Part shown: one piece after another, positions 1-7,286 of the stretch
How positions within the stretch are numbered: the stretch's first letter is position 1
How the letters are laid out: each line of letters begins with the position of its first letter
NCBI GenBank assembly: GCA_947305835.1
Contig: CAMZEQ010000027.1
Location: 1 to 8,475 of the forward strand
DNA from: an uncultured Alphaproteobacteria bacterium
Lineage (GTDB): Bacteria > Pseudomonadota > Alphaproteobacteria > CAAHEQ01 > UBA3637
Length of the DNA: 8,475 nucleotides
Direction: 5' to 3'
Position numbers and translations under genes: made by a program
Notes under the pieces: model-generated
What the model was told of the DNA's origin: nothing
Seen by the model: only the letters and a program-made list of their open reading frames with translations
Database searches by the model: none

Positions 1-551
1 CCGGCTATTCCAATGTTGCGGTAGCCGGTATGGGTATTGCCAAACGTGTGGATGTCGTTGCCTTTTCTATTGCCAACGGAATGGCCCAAGGCGTTTTGCC
101 TTTGATCGGTTACAATTATGCCGCCCAAAAGTTCAATCGGATGAAAGCCGCCATAAAGACCAGCCTGTTTTTCAGTTTAATTTTATCCGGTCTGACAACC
201 TGTTATTTGTTCTTTTTTGCCACCGATATTACCCACTTTTTTATTGATGATAATCAAACCATTCGCTTCGGCCAATTCTTTTTAAAAGCCATGTGTATCA
301 CTTGCCCGTGCGTTTCAATTACCATGATTATCATCACAATTTTCCAAGCGGCCGGTTATAAATTAATGCCCATGATTTTGGCCGTATTACGCAAAGGAGG
401 CTTGGATATTCCCTTAATGTTGTATTTTAATCATTTATATGGTTTAGAGGGCATTGTCTGGGCCATGCCGATTGCAGATGCTTTGGCAATGATAATTTCG
501 ATGGTTGCATTGCAACCCTTTTTACGGCATCATGCGGAGACTTATTCATGA
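1..551 (+). CDS. MATE-family multidrug efflux transporter, C-terminal part (5' end outside window)
   Basis: Inner-membrane antiporter expected to export drugs or cationic metabolites using a Na+ or H+ gradient. Only the last 182 residues are present. The reading frame is open from base 3, before the first Met codon at 30, so that Met is internal and the gene begins outside the window. A typical MATE protein is about 450 residues. Visible family signs are the stretch around GMAQGVLPLIGYNYAA, which matches the conserved pro-Gly-Asn-Tyr loop of the second MATE half, and about four to five following hydrophobic segments with short polar loops. The C-terminus is basic and short, as is usual. The stop overlaps the start of the downstream lipoprotein gene (ATGA), so the two are probably co-transcribed and translationally coupled. 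The family call is firm. The subfamily (NorM, MepA or DinF-like) and the substrate cannot be told from this fragment. Confidence 0.88.
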   Translation, partial: GYSNVAVAGMGIAKRVDVVAFSIANGMAQGVLPLIGYNYAAQKFNRMKAAIKTSLFFSLILSGLTTCYLFFFATDITHFFIDDNQTIRFGQFFLKAMCITCPCVSITMIIITIFQAAGYKLMPMILAVLRKGGLDIPLMLYFNHLYGLEGIVWAMPIADALAMIISMVALQPFLRHHAETYS

Positions 552-1390
552 AACGTGTTCTTTTACTTTACTTTTTATTGACAGGTTGCAATCATATCCC
601 GGACATTCGATGGGACAATGAACTGATTGACGGGCGATTAATGTACGGTCATGTCCCGCCGAACACCCAAATCTATGTTGATAATACCACAAAAAACAAC
701 GGAACCAAGGGATTGGAAACTTTGCCGATAAAAGACGGAAATTTTGTGGTGGGAATCCCTCAAGACAGCAAGCAACTCAGGTTGAAAATTAAGAAAGACG
801 GAAAAATTAAAGATCTTGTTTTCAATGTGTCCCCCAGAAAATGGCAAGAAGATTATGTTTCGGGATTACCCCCAAAAAAAGTGAATCCGCCGCCCGAAGA
901 ACAAACACGCATTCAATCGGAATTTAAAAAAATGCGCCAAAAACGGCAGTTATCCGATTTTAATCAATTTCCAAACCAATGGCAACGACCGTTACCTTCC
1001 TATAAACGCATTTCCAGTCCGTTCGGATCTCGACGTATTTTAAACGGAATCGTTAAACAGGGTCACAGCGGGACAGATTATGCGGCTGATACCGGAACTC
1101 CTGTTTTGGCCGCAGCTGACGGCAAAGTGGTATTAACACATACAGATATGTTTTATACCGGAGGTACAATTTTGGTGGACCACGGTTATGGTGTATATAC
1201 CAGCTATGCTCATTTATCACAAATCGATGTTAAAGAAGGCCAAACAATCAAGCGGGGAGATACGATTGGTGCTGTCGGAATGACAGGACGCGCCACCGGC
1301 CCCCACTTACATTTCGGTGTCAGCTGGTATGGCGTACGCTTAGACCCGGAAGATTTATTCAATCAGATTAAATCATCAAACGCCAACTGA
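548..1390 (+). CDS. M23 (LytM-type) peptidoglycan metallopeptidase lipoprotein
   Basis: Predicted envelope lipoprotein with a C-terminal M23 zinc endopeptidase domain, the fold that cuts peptide cross-links in murein. The N-terminus has a very short lipoprotein signal: Lys2-Arg3, a hydrophobic run, then lipobox LTGC with Cys14. The residue after Cys is Asn, so outer-membrane sorting is plausible. Residues 25-95 look like a beta-rich linker domain, and 115-150 is charged and Pro/Gln-rich. The peptidase domain spans about 152-272. It starts with the usual SPFGSRR entry, then has H173 and D177 (GHSGTD), H222 (YAHLS) and the HLH motif H253/H255. By analogy with LytM, H173, D177 and H255 bind zinc and H222/H253 are catalytic. 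All are present, so it is likely an active enzyme rather than an EnvC/NlpD-like activator. GGAGA at 536-540, seven bases before ATG, supports the start, which overlaps the MATE stop. No LysM domain is seen. Confidence 0.92.
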   Translation: MKRVLLLYFLLTGCNHIPDIRWDNELIDGRLMYGHVPPNTQIYVDNTTKNNGTKGLETLPIKDGNFVVGIPQDSKQLRLKIKKDGKIKDLVFNVSPRKWQEDYVSGLPPKKVNPPPEEQTRIQSEFKKMRQKRQLSDFNQFPNQWQRPLPSYKRISSPFGSRRILNGIVKQGHSGTDYAADTGTPVLAAADGKVVLTHTDMFYTGGTILVDHGYGVYTSYAHLSQIDVKEGQTIKRGDTIGAVGMTGRATGPHLHFGVSWYGVRLDPEDLFNQIKSSNAN

Positions 1391-1578
1391 GACCACCTTG
1401 CATCACTTCCAACATCAAACATTTAAATAAGATACGATCATCATGCAGGGGGACACCCCTCTCTCAGCATCATGATAACAAATATTTTCAGATGAAGTTG
1501 TAGACCAACTATAATAAGACCTCTTTTCCTCTGCTTTGATTATGCATAAACCAAATGGCGATATTCTTTAAAATAACC
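1391..1578. other. Convergent intergenic region without a gene
   Basis: Gap between the peptidase gene (plus) and the efflux operon (minus), which point toward each other. No reading frame with a ribosome binding site or family resemblance is seen. It contains one bulged hairpin (listed separately) and a weak 5-bp hairpin, AGTTG/CAACT, at 1496-1510. Both operons must end in or near here. Neither hairpin has a good T-tract, so termination may be Rho-dependent or rely on the larger hairpin. Confidence 0.7.
1437..1476. other. Bulged hairpin between convergent genes, possible bidirectional terminator
   Basis: The outer arms ATCATCATGC (1437-1446) and GCATCATGAT (1467-1476) pair at nine of ten positions, with one C-C mismatch. 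Inside them AGGGG (1447-1451) pairs with CCCCT (1456-1459 plus T1460) around a GACA loop, and CTCTCA (1461-1466) is left as a one-sided bulge. No uridine run follows on the plus strand. On the minus strand the following bases are only moderately T-rich. Its place between convergent genes suggests transcript-end formation or 3'-end protection, but it could also be a single copy of a dispersed intergenic palindrome. Confidence 0.4.
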
Positions 1579-4500
1579 TTATGTTTTATCCGACAGACGA
1601 ACACCAACCGCTTTATAAAAATAAATCAAGTCGGTATACAATGCACCGGCCGATTTGATCATTTGAATTTGTGCTTGCAAACGATTTTGTTCGGCCTGTA
1701 ACACATCCGTATAATCGATTAAGCCGTTTTTGTATTTACTGGACATCAGCTGAGCCACCTTATTCGCATGCTGGTAAGTTTCGCGCAAATTTTGGTAGCG
1801 CACACGTTCTTGAATCAAAGCCACCATTGCGTTTTTAATTTCACCGGCCGCTTGTAATAAAATTTGTTGATAGTTTAAAAGCTTTTCTTCTTTAACCGCC
1901 TTTTGAATTTCAACGTTTTCCATCAAAGCGCCAAAGTGAAAAATCAGTGCAGTGATAGAAGGTGTCAAAGTATCCGTATAACTGGAATGATGCCACAATT
2001 TTTCCCATTTTAAAGATTCGAATCCGAATAAGGCTGATAAGCTGATTTTAGGAAATAAATTCGCTATGGCGACCCCCACTTGTGCATTTTGAGCGATCAA
2101 ATTTTCCTCGGCCGCTCGCACATCGGGACGTCGATGTAAAACATCCGTTGAAATGGCGGTTATTTTTTTTAAATCAAAACTAAAGGGCTTTTTTATCAAG
2201 GATGTTTTGTCTTCTTTAAACATTTCATCCAATGTCCCGGGTAATTCCCCCAAAGCAAAAGCCAAAGCATTTTGGGTTGCTGTTTTTTGGTATTTTAAAT
2301 CAGCCAATGTGGCCATCGTGTTTTTAAGCAAATAAAGTGCCTGTTCCAATGCCAATTGACTGGCCAGGCCCGTCTTTTTTTTATCACGAACCAAATCGGT
2401 CATTTCACTTTGGATACGGATATTTTCTTCGGTTTGTGCCACCAATTCTTGTAAAGTCCGTACTTGAACATACAGACGGGCAACTTCTGCCGTTAAAGAA
2501 ATCATCGTATTTTGAACCGAATATAATGCCGATTTCATGTTCGCCTCGGCTGATTCAATACGGCGACGCTGTCCCCCAAATAAATCCAATTCCCAAACAA
2601 CATCCAACCCTGTCTGATAATAATCATCCTGTAACAACTGCCCCATATTTTGACTGTTTTTAACGGCGTTGTATTGACTGACGCTGTCCAAAGTTGGGAA
2701 AAGGCCGGATCGATCAATGTTTAAAGCTGCACGCGCCCCCCGCAACCGAGACAGGGCAATTTTCAAGGTGGGACTGTTCTGATGGGCTGTTTCGATCAGC
2801 TTATCCAAAGTGTTATCATTTAAATCTTGCGGATCAAAAAGTTGTTCTTTGGAAGATGTCGCTTCCAAAGCCTTTTCAATTTCGGCATTGGTAAAAAATT
2901 GGGGGCGTTCATAATCCGGCCCCATCATACAAGCCGTTAACAACAATCCCAAAAACAAAATAATCATTCGTTTCGGGGGAATAAATTTCAATGAAATTCG
3001 ATCAAAAAAAGCAAAATAGGCCGGCACAAACAAAATCCCCACCAATGTTGCCATAATCATGCCGCAAAAAACGCTGACACCTATGGAACGTTGACTGGCA
3101 GCCCCCGCCCCGCTCGCAATCACCATCGGAAAAGTCCCCAAAATAAACGTCAAAGCTGTCATCAAAACAGCGCGAAAACGTTCACCCGCCCCTTTTACCG
3201 CAGCTTGAATCACATCCATACCGGAACGTTGATATTGGGTTGTAAATTGCACAATCAATATGGCATTTTTACTGGCCAATCCGATCAGCATAACGATACC
3301 CAGTTGGGCATAAATACTGAATGAAAGCCCCCAAATTTCTAATCCTGATAGGGCCCCTAAAATCGCAAAAATATTGGTTAAAATCACAGCAAACGCAATC
3401 CACCAACTTTCGTATAAAGCCACCAAAAACAAGTAGCAAAAAATTAAGGCTAATGTAATTAAAATCGTCGCCAAACCGGATGTTTTGACCTGCTGTAATG
3501 TCAACCCTGTCCACGCAATACCGAAATCTTTTCCCAAACTTGATTCAAATTTTTGTAACGCGTCAATAACCGTACCGGAACTGATATGTGGTGCTGTTTG
3601 AGCGTTAATATCCGCACTCAAATATTGATTAAATCTGTAAATAATTTTGGGCATTAAGACAATTTTTTCTTCCAAAAAATTTCCCACTTGGATCAATTGA
3701 CCGCTTACATTCGGAACGTAAAGTTGACTGATATCCGGAATATCCTGACGCGCGCCGAAATCCGCTTGAACAATCACCTTATTAATTTGACCATCCAGGG
3801 TAATATTATTTACATAGCGTGAACCCAAATTATTTTGCATCACGGAAAATAAATCCGACAAAGCCACTTGATAAGCCGCCAATTTCGTACGATTAATGTC
3901 CAAATAAACGTGAGGCGTATCAGACGTAAAAGAGGAAAAACCGAAAGAAAATAAAGGATTATGATTAATAAAGTCCAATGTTTTGATTAGCGCGCGATCC
4001 AATTCATCCGGTGTTATACTTTGGTTCAAAGCGTTCAATTGGAAACTGATCCCGTCGGCATTTCCCACACCCGGAATAGATGGCATGGCAAAAAAATTAA
4101 CTTGCGCTTCAGGACGATTAGAAAACTGTTCCGTCAGCTTTTTCAAAATAGAATCCATGGATAAATCCGGTTTTGTCCTTTCGTCCCAAGGCGATAAAAC
4201 AATCGCAGCCATTCCGATATTTTCTCCGCTGGCTGATAACATACTGTTACCCGATATACCGATAAAAGATTGAATACCGGGGATTTGACGAGCCTGAAAA
4301 GACATATGATGCAATAATTTTTGGGTCTGATTGATGCTGGATGTTGCCGGTAATTGAATACTGGCCAAAATAATACCTTGATCTTCCTGTGGAATAAATT
4401 CTTCAGGAATTCGCACGAATAAAACCGCCAGCAAACCGATTGTTCCGACAGTTATTAATAAAGTTGTTTTCAAATGTTCACATAAAAAACGTACCCCTCG

Positions 4501-6075
4501 AATATAAAGATTTTCTCCTTTATCTAAAACACAATTAAACATATCCATCCACTTATGTGTTCGGCCTTTTGAAAAATTGAAAAAGATTGCACAAAGTGCC
4601 GGACTTAAAGTCAGAGCATTCACAGATGAAAAGAAAACAGCCGCGGACAACGTAATTGCAAATTGTTGGTAGATTTTACCCGTCATACCCGCCATTAACC
4701 CCACCGGAATAAAGATGGCCATTAAAACTAATGTCGTCGCAATGACTGAAGAAGAAATATCTTTCATTGCCTGATGAGAAGCTTGAACCGCTGACAATTT
4801 TTGATATTGAATTAAATATTGAACCCGTTCCACCACCACAATCGCGTCATCCACCACCAAACCGATAGCCAAAATCATCGCAAACAAAGTTAATATATTA
4901 ATATCAAATCCCAATACATAAATCACAATAAAAGTTGCAATCAAAGAAACAGGAATTGTAATCATCGGAATCAAAGTTGCCTTTAAATCCTGCAAAAATA
5001 AATAGATCACAACCATCACGAGCAAAAAAGTTAAAAACAGAGTCATTAAAATGGCCTGAATGCTGGCCCGGACATAGGTTGTTGAATCATACACAATCTG
5101 AAATTCCATATCTTCTGGAAATGTTTTTTCCAAAGCGGCAATTTCTTTTCGCAAGGCTTTCATGATTTCCAAAGAATTGGAATTGGGCAATTGCGACAAA
5201 CTCATCACAACCGAAGGTTGATTGTTAAAACTGGCATTTAATTGATAATTATCCGCACCCATTTCAACACGCGCAATATCTTTTAAACGAATCACACCAC
5301 CGTTTAAATTGGCCCTAATAATGATTTGTTCAAAATCTTCCACCGTCGACAGCAATCCTTTGGCTGTCAAAGACAAAACCTGATTTGTTCCCTCGGGCGA
5401 AGGCGATGAAGACAAAGAACCGACACCGGCCACCTGATTTTGCGATTCAATCGCTTGAATAATTTCATCAGAATAAATCCCCAACCCGCTCATTTTTTGA
5501 ACATCCAACCAAATACGAACAGAGTGTTGCGGCCCATAGATATTGACATCTCCGATTCCTTTAATACGCTTGAAGGGATTTTGAATACGTGTAAAGGCAA
5601 AATTACTTAAAAACAAAGGACTATAAACACCTTTGGGGGATGTCAGTGCGATAAAAGCCAAAACATTAGCCGATTGTTGATAAACATCTAAACCCTCTTG
5701 AACCACAATAGCCGGCAAAAAAGGTTTTGCTTTATCCAAACGATTTTCCACTTTTACCTGAGCCATATCGGGATCAACCCCCACATCAAAAGTAATTGTT
5801 AATGTATACTGTCCTGTGTCCGTAGCTGTAGATGACATATACAACATCCCTTCTACCCCGTTTATTTGATTTTCGATGGGCGTTGCTACTGTATCTGCCA
5901 ACACGGACGCATTGGCGCCGGGATAATTCGCTGACACCACGATTTGCGGCGGCGTAATTTCCGGATAATGGGATACAGGCAAAACAACAGCGGCAATAAC
6001 ACCGGCTAAAACCATAACCAAAGCAATAACACCGGCAAAACGCGGACGTTCAATGAAAAAAGATGAAAAATTCAT
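1579..6075 (-). CDS. RND efflux pump fused in frame to outer-membrane factor lipoprotein (AcrB-like + OprM/NodT-like)
   Basis: Proton-driven inner-membrane exporter joined to its outer-membrane exit duct in one 1498-residue frame. Residues 1 to about 1024 are a full-length HAE1/AcrB-type RND pump: TM1 at about 12-33, first periplasmic porter region to about 335, TM2-6 at about 340-500, TM7 at about 538-555, second periplasmic region to about 865, and TM8-12 at about 868-1020. Proton-relay residues are present: D409/D410 in GLVVDDAIVVVE and K936 in GLASKNAIL. Residues 1037-1498 are a complete outer-membrane factor: signal with lipobox LTAC (Cys1049), MGPDYERP, first OEP repeat with the DLFGG motif near 1164-1168, second repeat beginning HRRPDVRAAEENL (about 1314-1326), and a final helix with YTDVLQAEQNRL. 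Normally these are two genes. The start is supported by AGGGAG at 6083-6088, seven bases upstream, and by ATGA overlap with the adaptor gene. No Shine-Dalgarno sequence precedes Met1037. Substrates cannot be predicted. Confidence 0.93.
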   Translation of the reverse strand: MNFSSFFIERPRFAGVIALVMVLAGVIAAVVLPVSHYPEITPPQIVVSANYPGANASVLADTVATPIENQINGVEGMLYMSSTATDTGQYTLTITFDVGVDPDMAQVKVENRLDKAKPFLPAIVVQEGLDVYQQSANVLAFIALTSPKGVYSPLFLSNFAFTRIQNPFKRIKGIGDVNIYGPQHSVRIWLDVQKMSGLGIYSDEIIQAIESQNQVAGVGSLSSSPSPEGTNQVLSLTAKGLLSTVEDFEQIIIRANLNGGVIRLKDIARVEMGADNYQLNASFNNQPSVVMSLSQLPNSNSLEIMKALRKEIAALEKTFPEDMEFQIVYDSTTYVRASIQAILMTLFLTFLLVMVVIYLFLQDLKATLIPMITIPVSLIATFIVIYVLGFDINILTLFAMILAIGLVVDDAIVVVERVQYLIQYQKLSAVQASHQAMKDISSSVIATTLVLMAIFIPVGLMAGMTGKIYQQFAITLSAAVFFSSVNALTLSPALCAIFFNFSKGRTHKWMDMFNCVLDKGENLYIRGVRFLCEHLKTTLLITVGTIGLLAVLFVRIPEEFIPQEDQGIILASIQLPATSSINQTQKLLHHMSFQARQIPGIQSFIGISGNSMLSASGENIGMAAIVLSPWDERTKPDLSMDSILKKLTEQFSNRPEAQVNFFAMPSIPGVGNADGISFQLNALNQSITPDELDRALIKTLDFINHNPLFSFGFSSFTSDTPHVYLDINRTKLAAYQVALSDLFSVMQNNLGSRYVNNITLDGQINKVIVQADFGARQDIPDISQLYVPNVSGQLIQVGNFLEEKIVLMPKIIYRFNQYLSADINAQTAPHISSGTVIDALQKFESSLGKDFGIAWTGLTLQQVKTSGLATILITLALIFCYLFLVALYESWWIAFAVILTNIFAILGALSGLEIWGLSFSIYAQLGIVMLIGLASKNAILIVQFTTQYQRSGMDVIQAAVKGAGERFRAVLMTALTFILGTFPMVIASGAGAASQRSIGVSVFCGMIMATLVGILFVPAYFAFFDRISLKFIPPKRMIILFLGLLLTACMMGPDYERPQFFTNAEIEKALEATSSKEQLFDPQDLNDNTLDKLIETAHQNSPTLKIALSRLRGARAALNIDRSGLFPTLDSVSQYNAVKNSQNMGQLLQDDYYQTGLDVVWELDLFGGQRRRIESAEANMKSALYSVQNTMISLTAEVARLYVQVRTLQELVAQTEENIRIQSEMTDLVRDKKKTGLASQLALEQALYLLKNTMATLADLKYQKTATQNALAFALGELPGTLDEMFKEDKTSLIKKPFSFDLKKITAISTDVLHRRPDVRAAEENLIAQNAQVGVAIANLFPKISLSALFGFESLKWEKLWHHSSYTDTLTPSITALIFHFGALMENVEIQKAVKEEKLLNYQQILLQAAGEIKNAMVALIQERVRYQNLRETYQHANKVAQLMSSKYKNGLIDYTDVLQAEQNRLQAQIQMIKSAGALYTDLIYFYKAVGVRLSDKT
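2929..2967 (-). other. Internal lipoprotein signal sequence at the RND/outer-membrane-factor junction
   Basis: Codes for residues 1037-1049, Met followed by a hydrophobic core and LTAC, preceded by Pro-Pro-Lys-Arg at 1033-1036. The RND C-terminus is cytoplasmic, so the basic residues lie inside and the hydrophobic core would cross outward. This is the right orientation for Lgt lipidation and signal peptidase II cleavage before Cys1049. The residue after Cys is Met, not the Asp that retains lipoproteins in the inner membrane in enterics. Cleavage of an internal site after twelve membrane helices is inferred, not known. Confidence 0.6.
2984..3010 (-). other. T7 slippery heptamer with -1 frame stop and downstream AT hairpin (candidate recoding site)
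   Basis: On the minus strand the coding reads GCT TTT TTT GAT, so T-TTT-TTT lies in the phase of a -1 slippery heptamer (X XXY YYZ). After a one-base backward slip the next codon is TGA (3004-3002), which ends the protein at residue 1024, the natural end of an RND pump. Five bases after the run, AATTTC/GAAATT (2984-2998) can fold with an ATT loop. The hairpin is weak and AU-only except for one C-G pair, and no Shine-Dalgarno-like stimulator sits at the usual distance upstream. It could be chance. Confidence 0.3.
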
Positions 6076-7160
6076 GGGCCGACTCCCTGTGCCGAAGTTC
6101 CCACCTGATCAGGAGATAACCATACGGTAATTATTTTTTCACCGGCGAAAAGACCTGATTGAATCCAATATTGATTATTGATGGGGGCTCCGATTTTCAC
6201 ATCTCGCTGTTGAATAATCTCATCGGCCAAAATATAAGCAACCGGCCCGTTCGGCGTCAAAGAAATCCAATTCTTATCCACCAAAATTCCTTTTTCAGAA
6301 AATAAAAATTGCACTTCTATGTAAGCATCCGGCACCAACCTTTTATCCGAATTGGATACATCCGCAAAAAACAAAACAGAATCCGTTGTTTTATCCACAC
6401 GATTATCTTGGGTGATTTTAAATTCTTTAAATTGTAATTTTTGACCATCGGCCAGAGTAACCTGTAAAATTGCACGATTAAAATCAAAGCCTTGATGATA
6501 AACCGACATCGGAACGGAAAAAGATAAGCGAATCGGTGAAAAAGCGATAATGGTCGCCAAAATACGCCCTTCGGGTGACAGATATTCACCGACCGTTGCT
6601 GTTACATTGCCCACCCAACCGCTGATAGGCGCCTTAATTAAAGTATAATCATACATTGTTTGCGCTTGATTTTGGGCCGCTAATGCTTTTTGATATGCCG
6701 CATCCGCAGCTTGGAATTCGGTTTTAGCCTGTTCCAACTCCGTGGATGAAATGGCTTTACTTTCCGTTTTTTGCATCCGTTCATAAAAGGTGAGCGCATT
6801 GGCACGTGTCGCCTCTGCCTGACGAACGGCCTCTATGGCCTGATTCAATTCGGCCAACGGAATTCTTTGATCCAAAGTAAAAAGGGGGGCGTCGGCTTGA
6901 ACAGCCTGCCCTGCCTGAACCAAGACTGCCTTCAAATATCCCGACAAATAAGGCACAACATCCACCGATTGAATAGCCTGAACAGTGCCGATAAATTTTT
7001 TTGTATAGGTAAAACTTTGTTCGGTCAATGTTTGGACAGGTAAACTCAACTGATTTGCTTCATTCAAAACGAAGCGGCGACCGGATTTCATCCGGTAAAA
7101 ATATCCTGTCCCCGCCAAAAGCATTAACACAAAACAAATAATCAATAAATATCTTTTCAT
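6072..7160 (-). CDS. RND efflux membrane-fusion (periplasmic adaptor) protein, HlyD/AcrA family
   Basis: Periplasmic adaptor expected to bridge the RND pump and the outer-membrane duct encoded by the next gene. The 362-residue length is normal. Residues 4-21 form one hydrophobic segment. It lacks a lipobox Cys, so the protein is probably anchored by this helix (or cleaved by signal peptidase I) instead of being lipidated like AcrA. The first lipoyl half is at about 62-98 (VDVVPYLSGYLKAVLVQAG, then the Gly-Gln turn). An alpha-hairpin rich in Ala and Gln spans about 103-168. The second lipoyl half, with KAPISGWVG, is at about 171-205. A beta-barrel follows at about 208-283 and the membrane-proximal domain to about 345. 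GGGGG at 7171-7167, six bases before ATG, fits a strong ribosome binding site. The stop overlaps the pump start (ATGA), so translation is probably coupled. No local transcriptional regulator gene is visible. Confidence 0.93.
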   Translation of the reverse strand: MKRYLLIICFVLMLLAGTGYFYRMKSGRRFVLNEANQLSLPVQTLTEQSFTYTKKFIGTVQAIQSVDVVPYLSGYLKAVLVQAGQAVQADAPLFTLDQRIPLAELNQAIEAVRQAEATRANALTFYERMQKTESKAISSTELEQAKTEFQAADAAYQKALAAQNQAQTMYDYTLIKAPISGWVGNVTATVGEYLSPEGRILATIIAFSPIRLSFSVPMSVYHQGFDFNRAILQVTLADGQKLQFKEFKITQDNRVDKTTDSVLFFADVSNSDKRLVPDAYIEVQFLFSEKGILVDKNWISLTPNGPVAYILADEIIQQRDVKIGAPINNQYWIQSGLFAGEKIITVWLSPDQVGTSAQGVGP

Positions 7161-7164
7161 AAAA

Positions 7165-7189
7165 TACCCCCTTTATCAAAAAGAGGGTA
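7165..7189 (-). promoter_or_regulatory. Hairpin that could hide the adaptor gene's ribosome binding site
   Basis: On the minus strand TACCCTC (7189-7183) can pair with GGGGGTA (7171-7165), with one T-G wobble and an 11-base loop. The GGGGG is the Shine-Dalgarno element of the adaptor gene. If the transcript starts upstream of 7189, this would sequester the binding site. If transcription starts near 7170 from the TTGACA element described separately, the hairpin would not form. Confidence 0.3.
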
Positions 7190-7205
7190 AAAATAACGCT
7201 GTCAA
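7175..7205 (-). promoter_or_regulatory. Candidate sigma70 promoter of the efflux operon
   Basis: A perfect -35 hexamer TTGACA lies at 7205-7200 on the minus strand. The -10 is poor: the best match is TTTGAT (7180-7175) with a long 19-base spacer, and this would leave almost no leader before the Shine-Dalgarno. The promoter may depend on an activator, or the real start may lie further upstream. Confidence 0.28.
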
Positions 7206-7246
7206 GAAAACCCATTCTTTGTGTGGTAAATTTTCTTTTATGCTAC

Positions 7247-7263
7247 CATATTTCGAAAATATG
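7247..7263. promoter_or_regulatory. 17-bp inverted repeat, candidate operator
   Basis: CATATTT and AAATATG form perfect 7-bp arms around a 3-base centre (CGA on the plus strand). It lies between the two divergent promoters, about 40 bp upstream of the minus-strand TTGACA and 24 bp before the plus -35. Size and symmetry fit a dimeric repressor or activator site. No regulator is encoded nearby to match it. Confidence 0.35.
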
Positions 7264-7286
7264 AACTTTGTTTAGGAAAATAATCC

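Noticed and set aside
1391..1578. Small gene or classical terminator in the convergent gap
   Set aside because: No frame with a start signal is seen, and neither hairpin is followed by a proper T-tract.
2337..2663. 108-codon plus-strand open frame inside the outer-membrane-factor region
   Set aside because: It is antisense to a clearly coding, motif-rich region, has no ribosome binding site and shows no recognisable family pattern.
3983..4273. 96-codon plus-strand open frame inside the RND region
   Set aside because: Antisense shadow of the second porter region of the pump; composition and context do not support a gene.
1579..6075. Fusion as a decayed pseudogene or assembly artefact
   Set aside because: Both halves are full length with intact motifs and no internal stops. 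An indel error in the T7 run cannot be excluded from sequence alone, but the open frame continues cleanly through the junction and into the lipoprotein signal.
6072..7160. Adaptor protein as a lipoprotein like AcrA
   Set aside because: The hydrophobic N-terminus ends in Leu-Ala-Gly-Thr with no Cys at the expected site; the only early Cys lies inside the hydrophobic core at residue 9.
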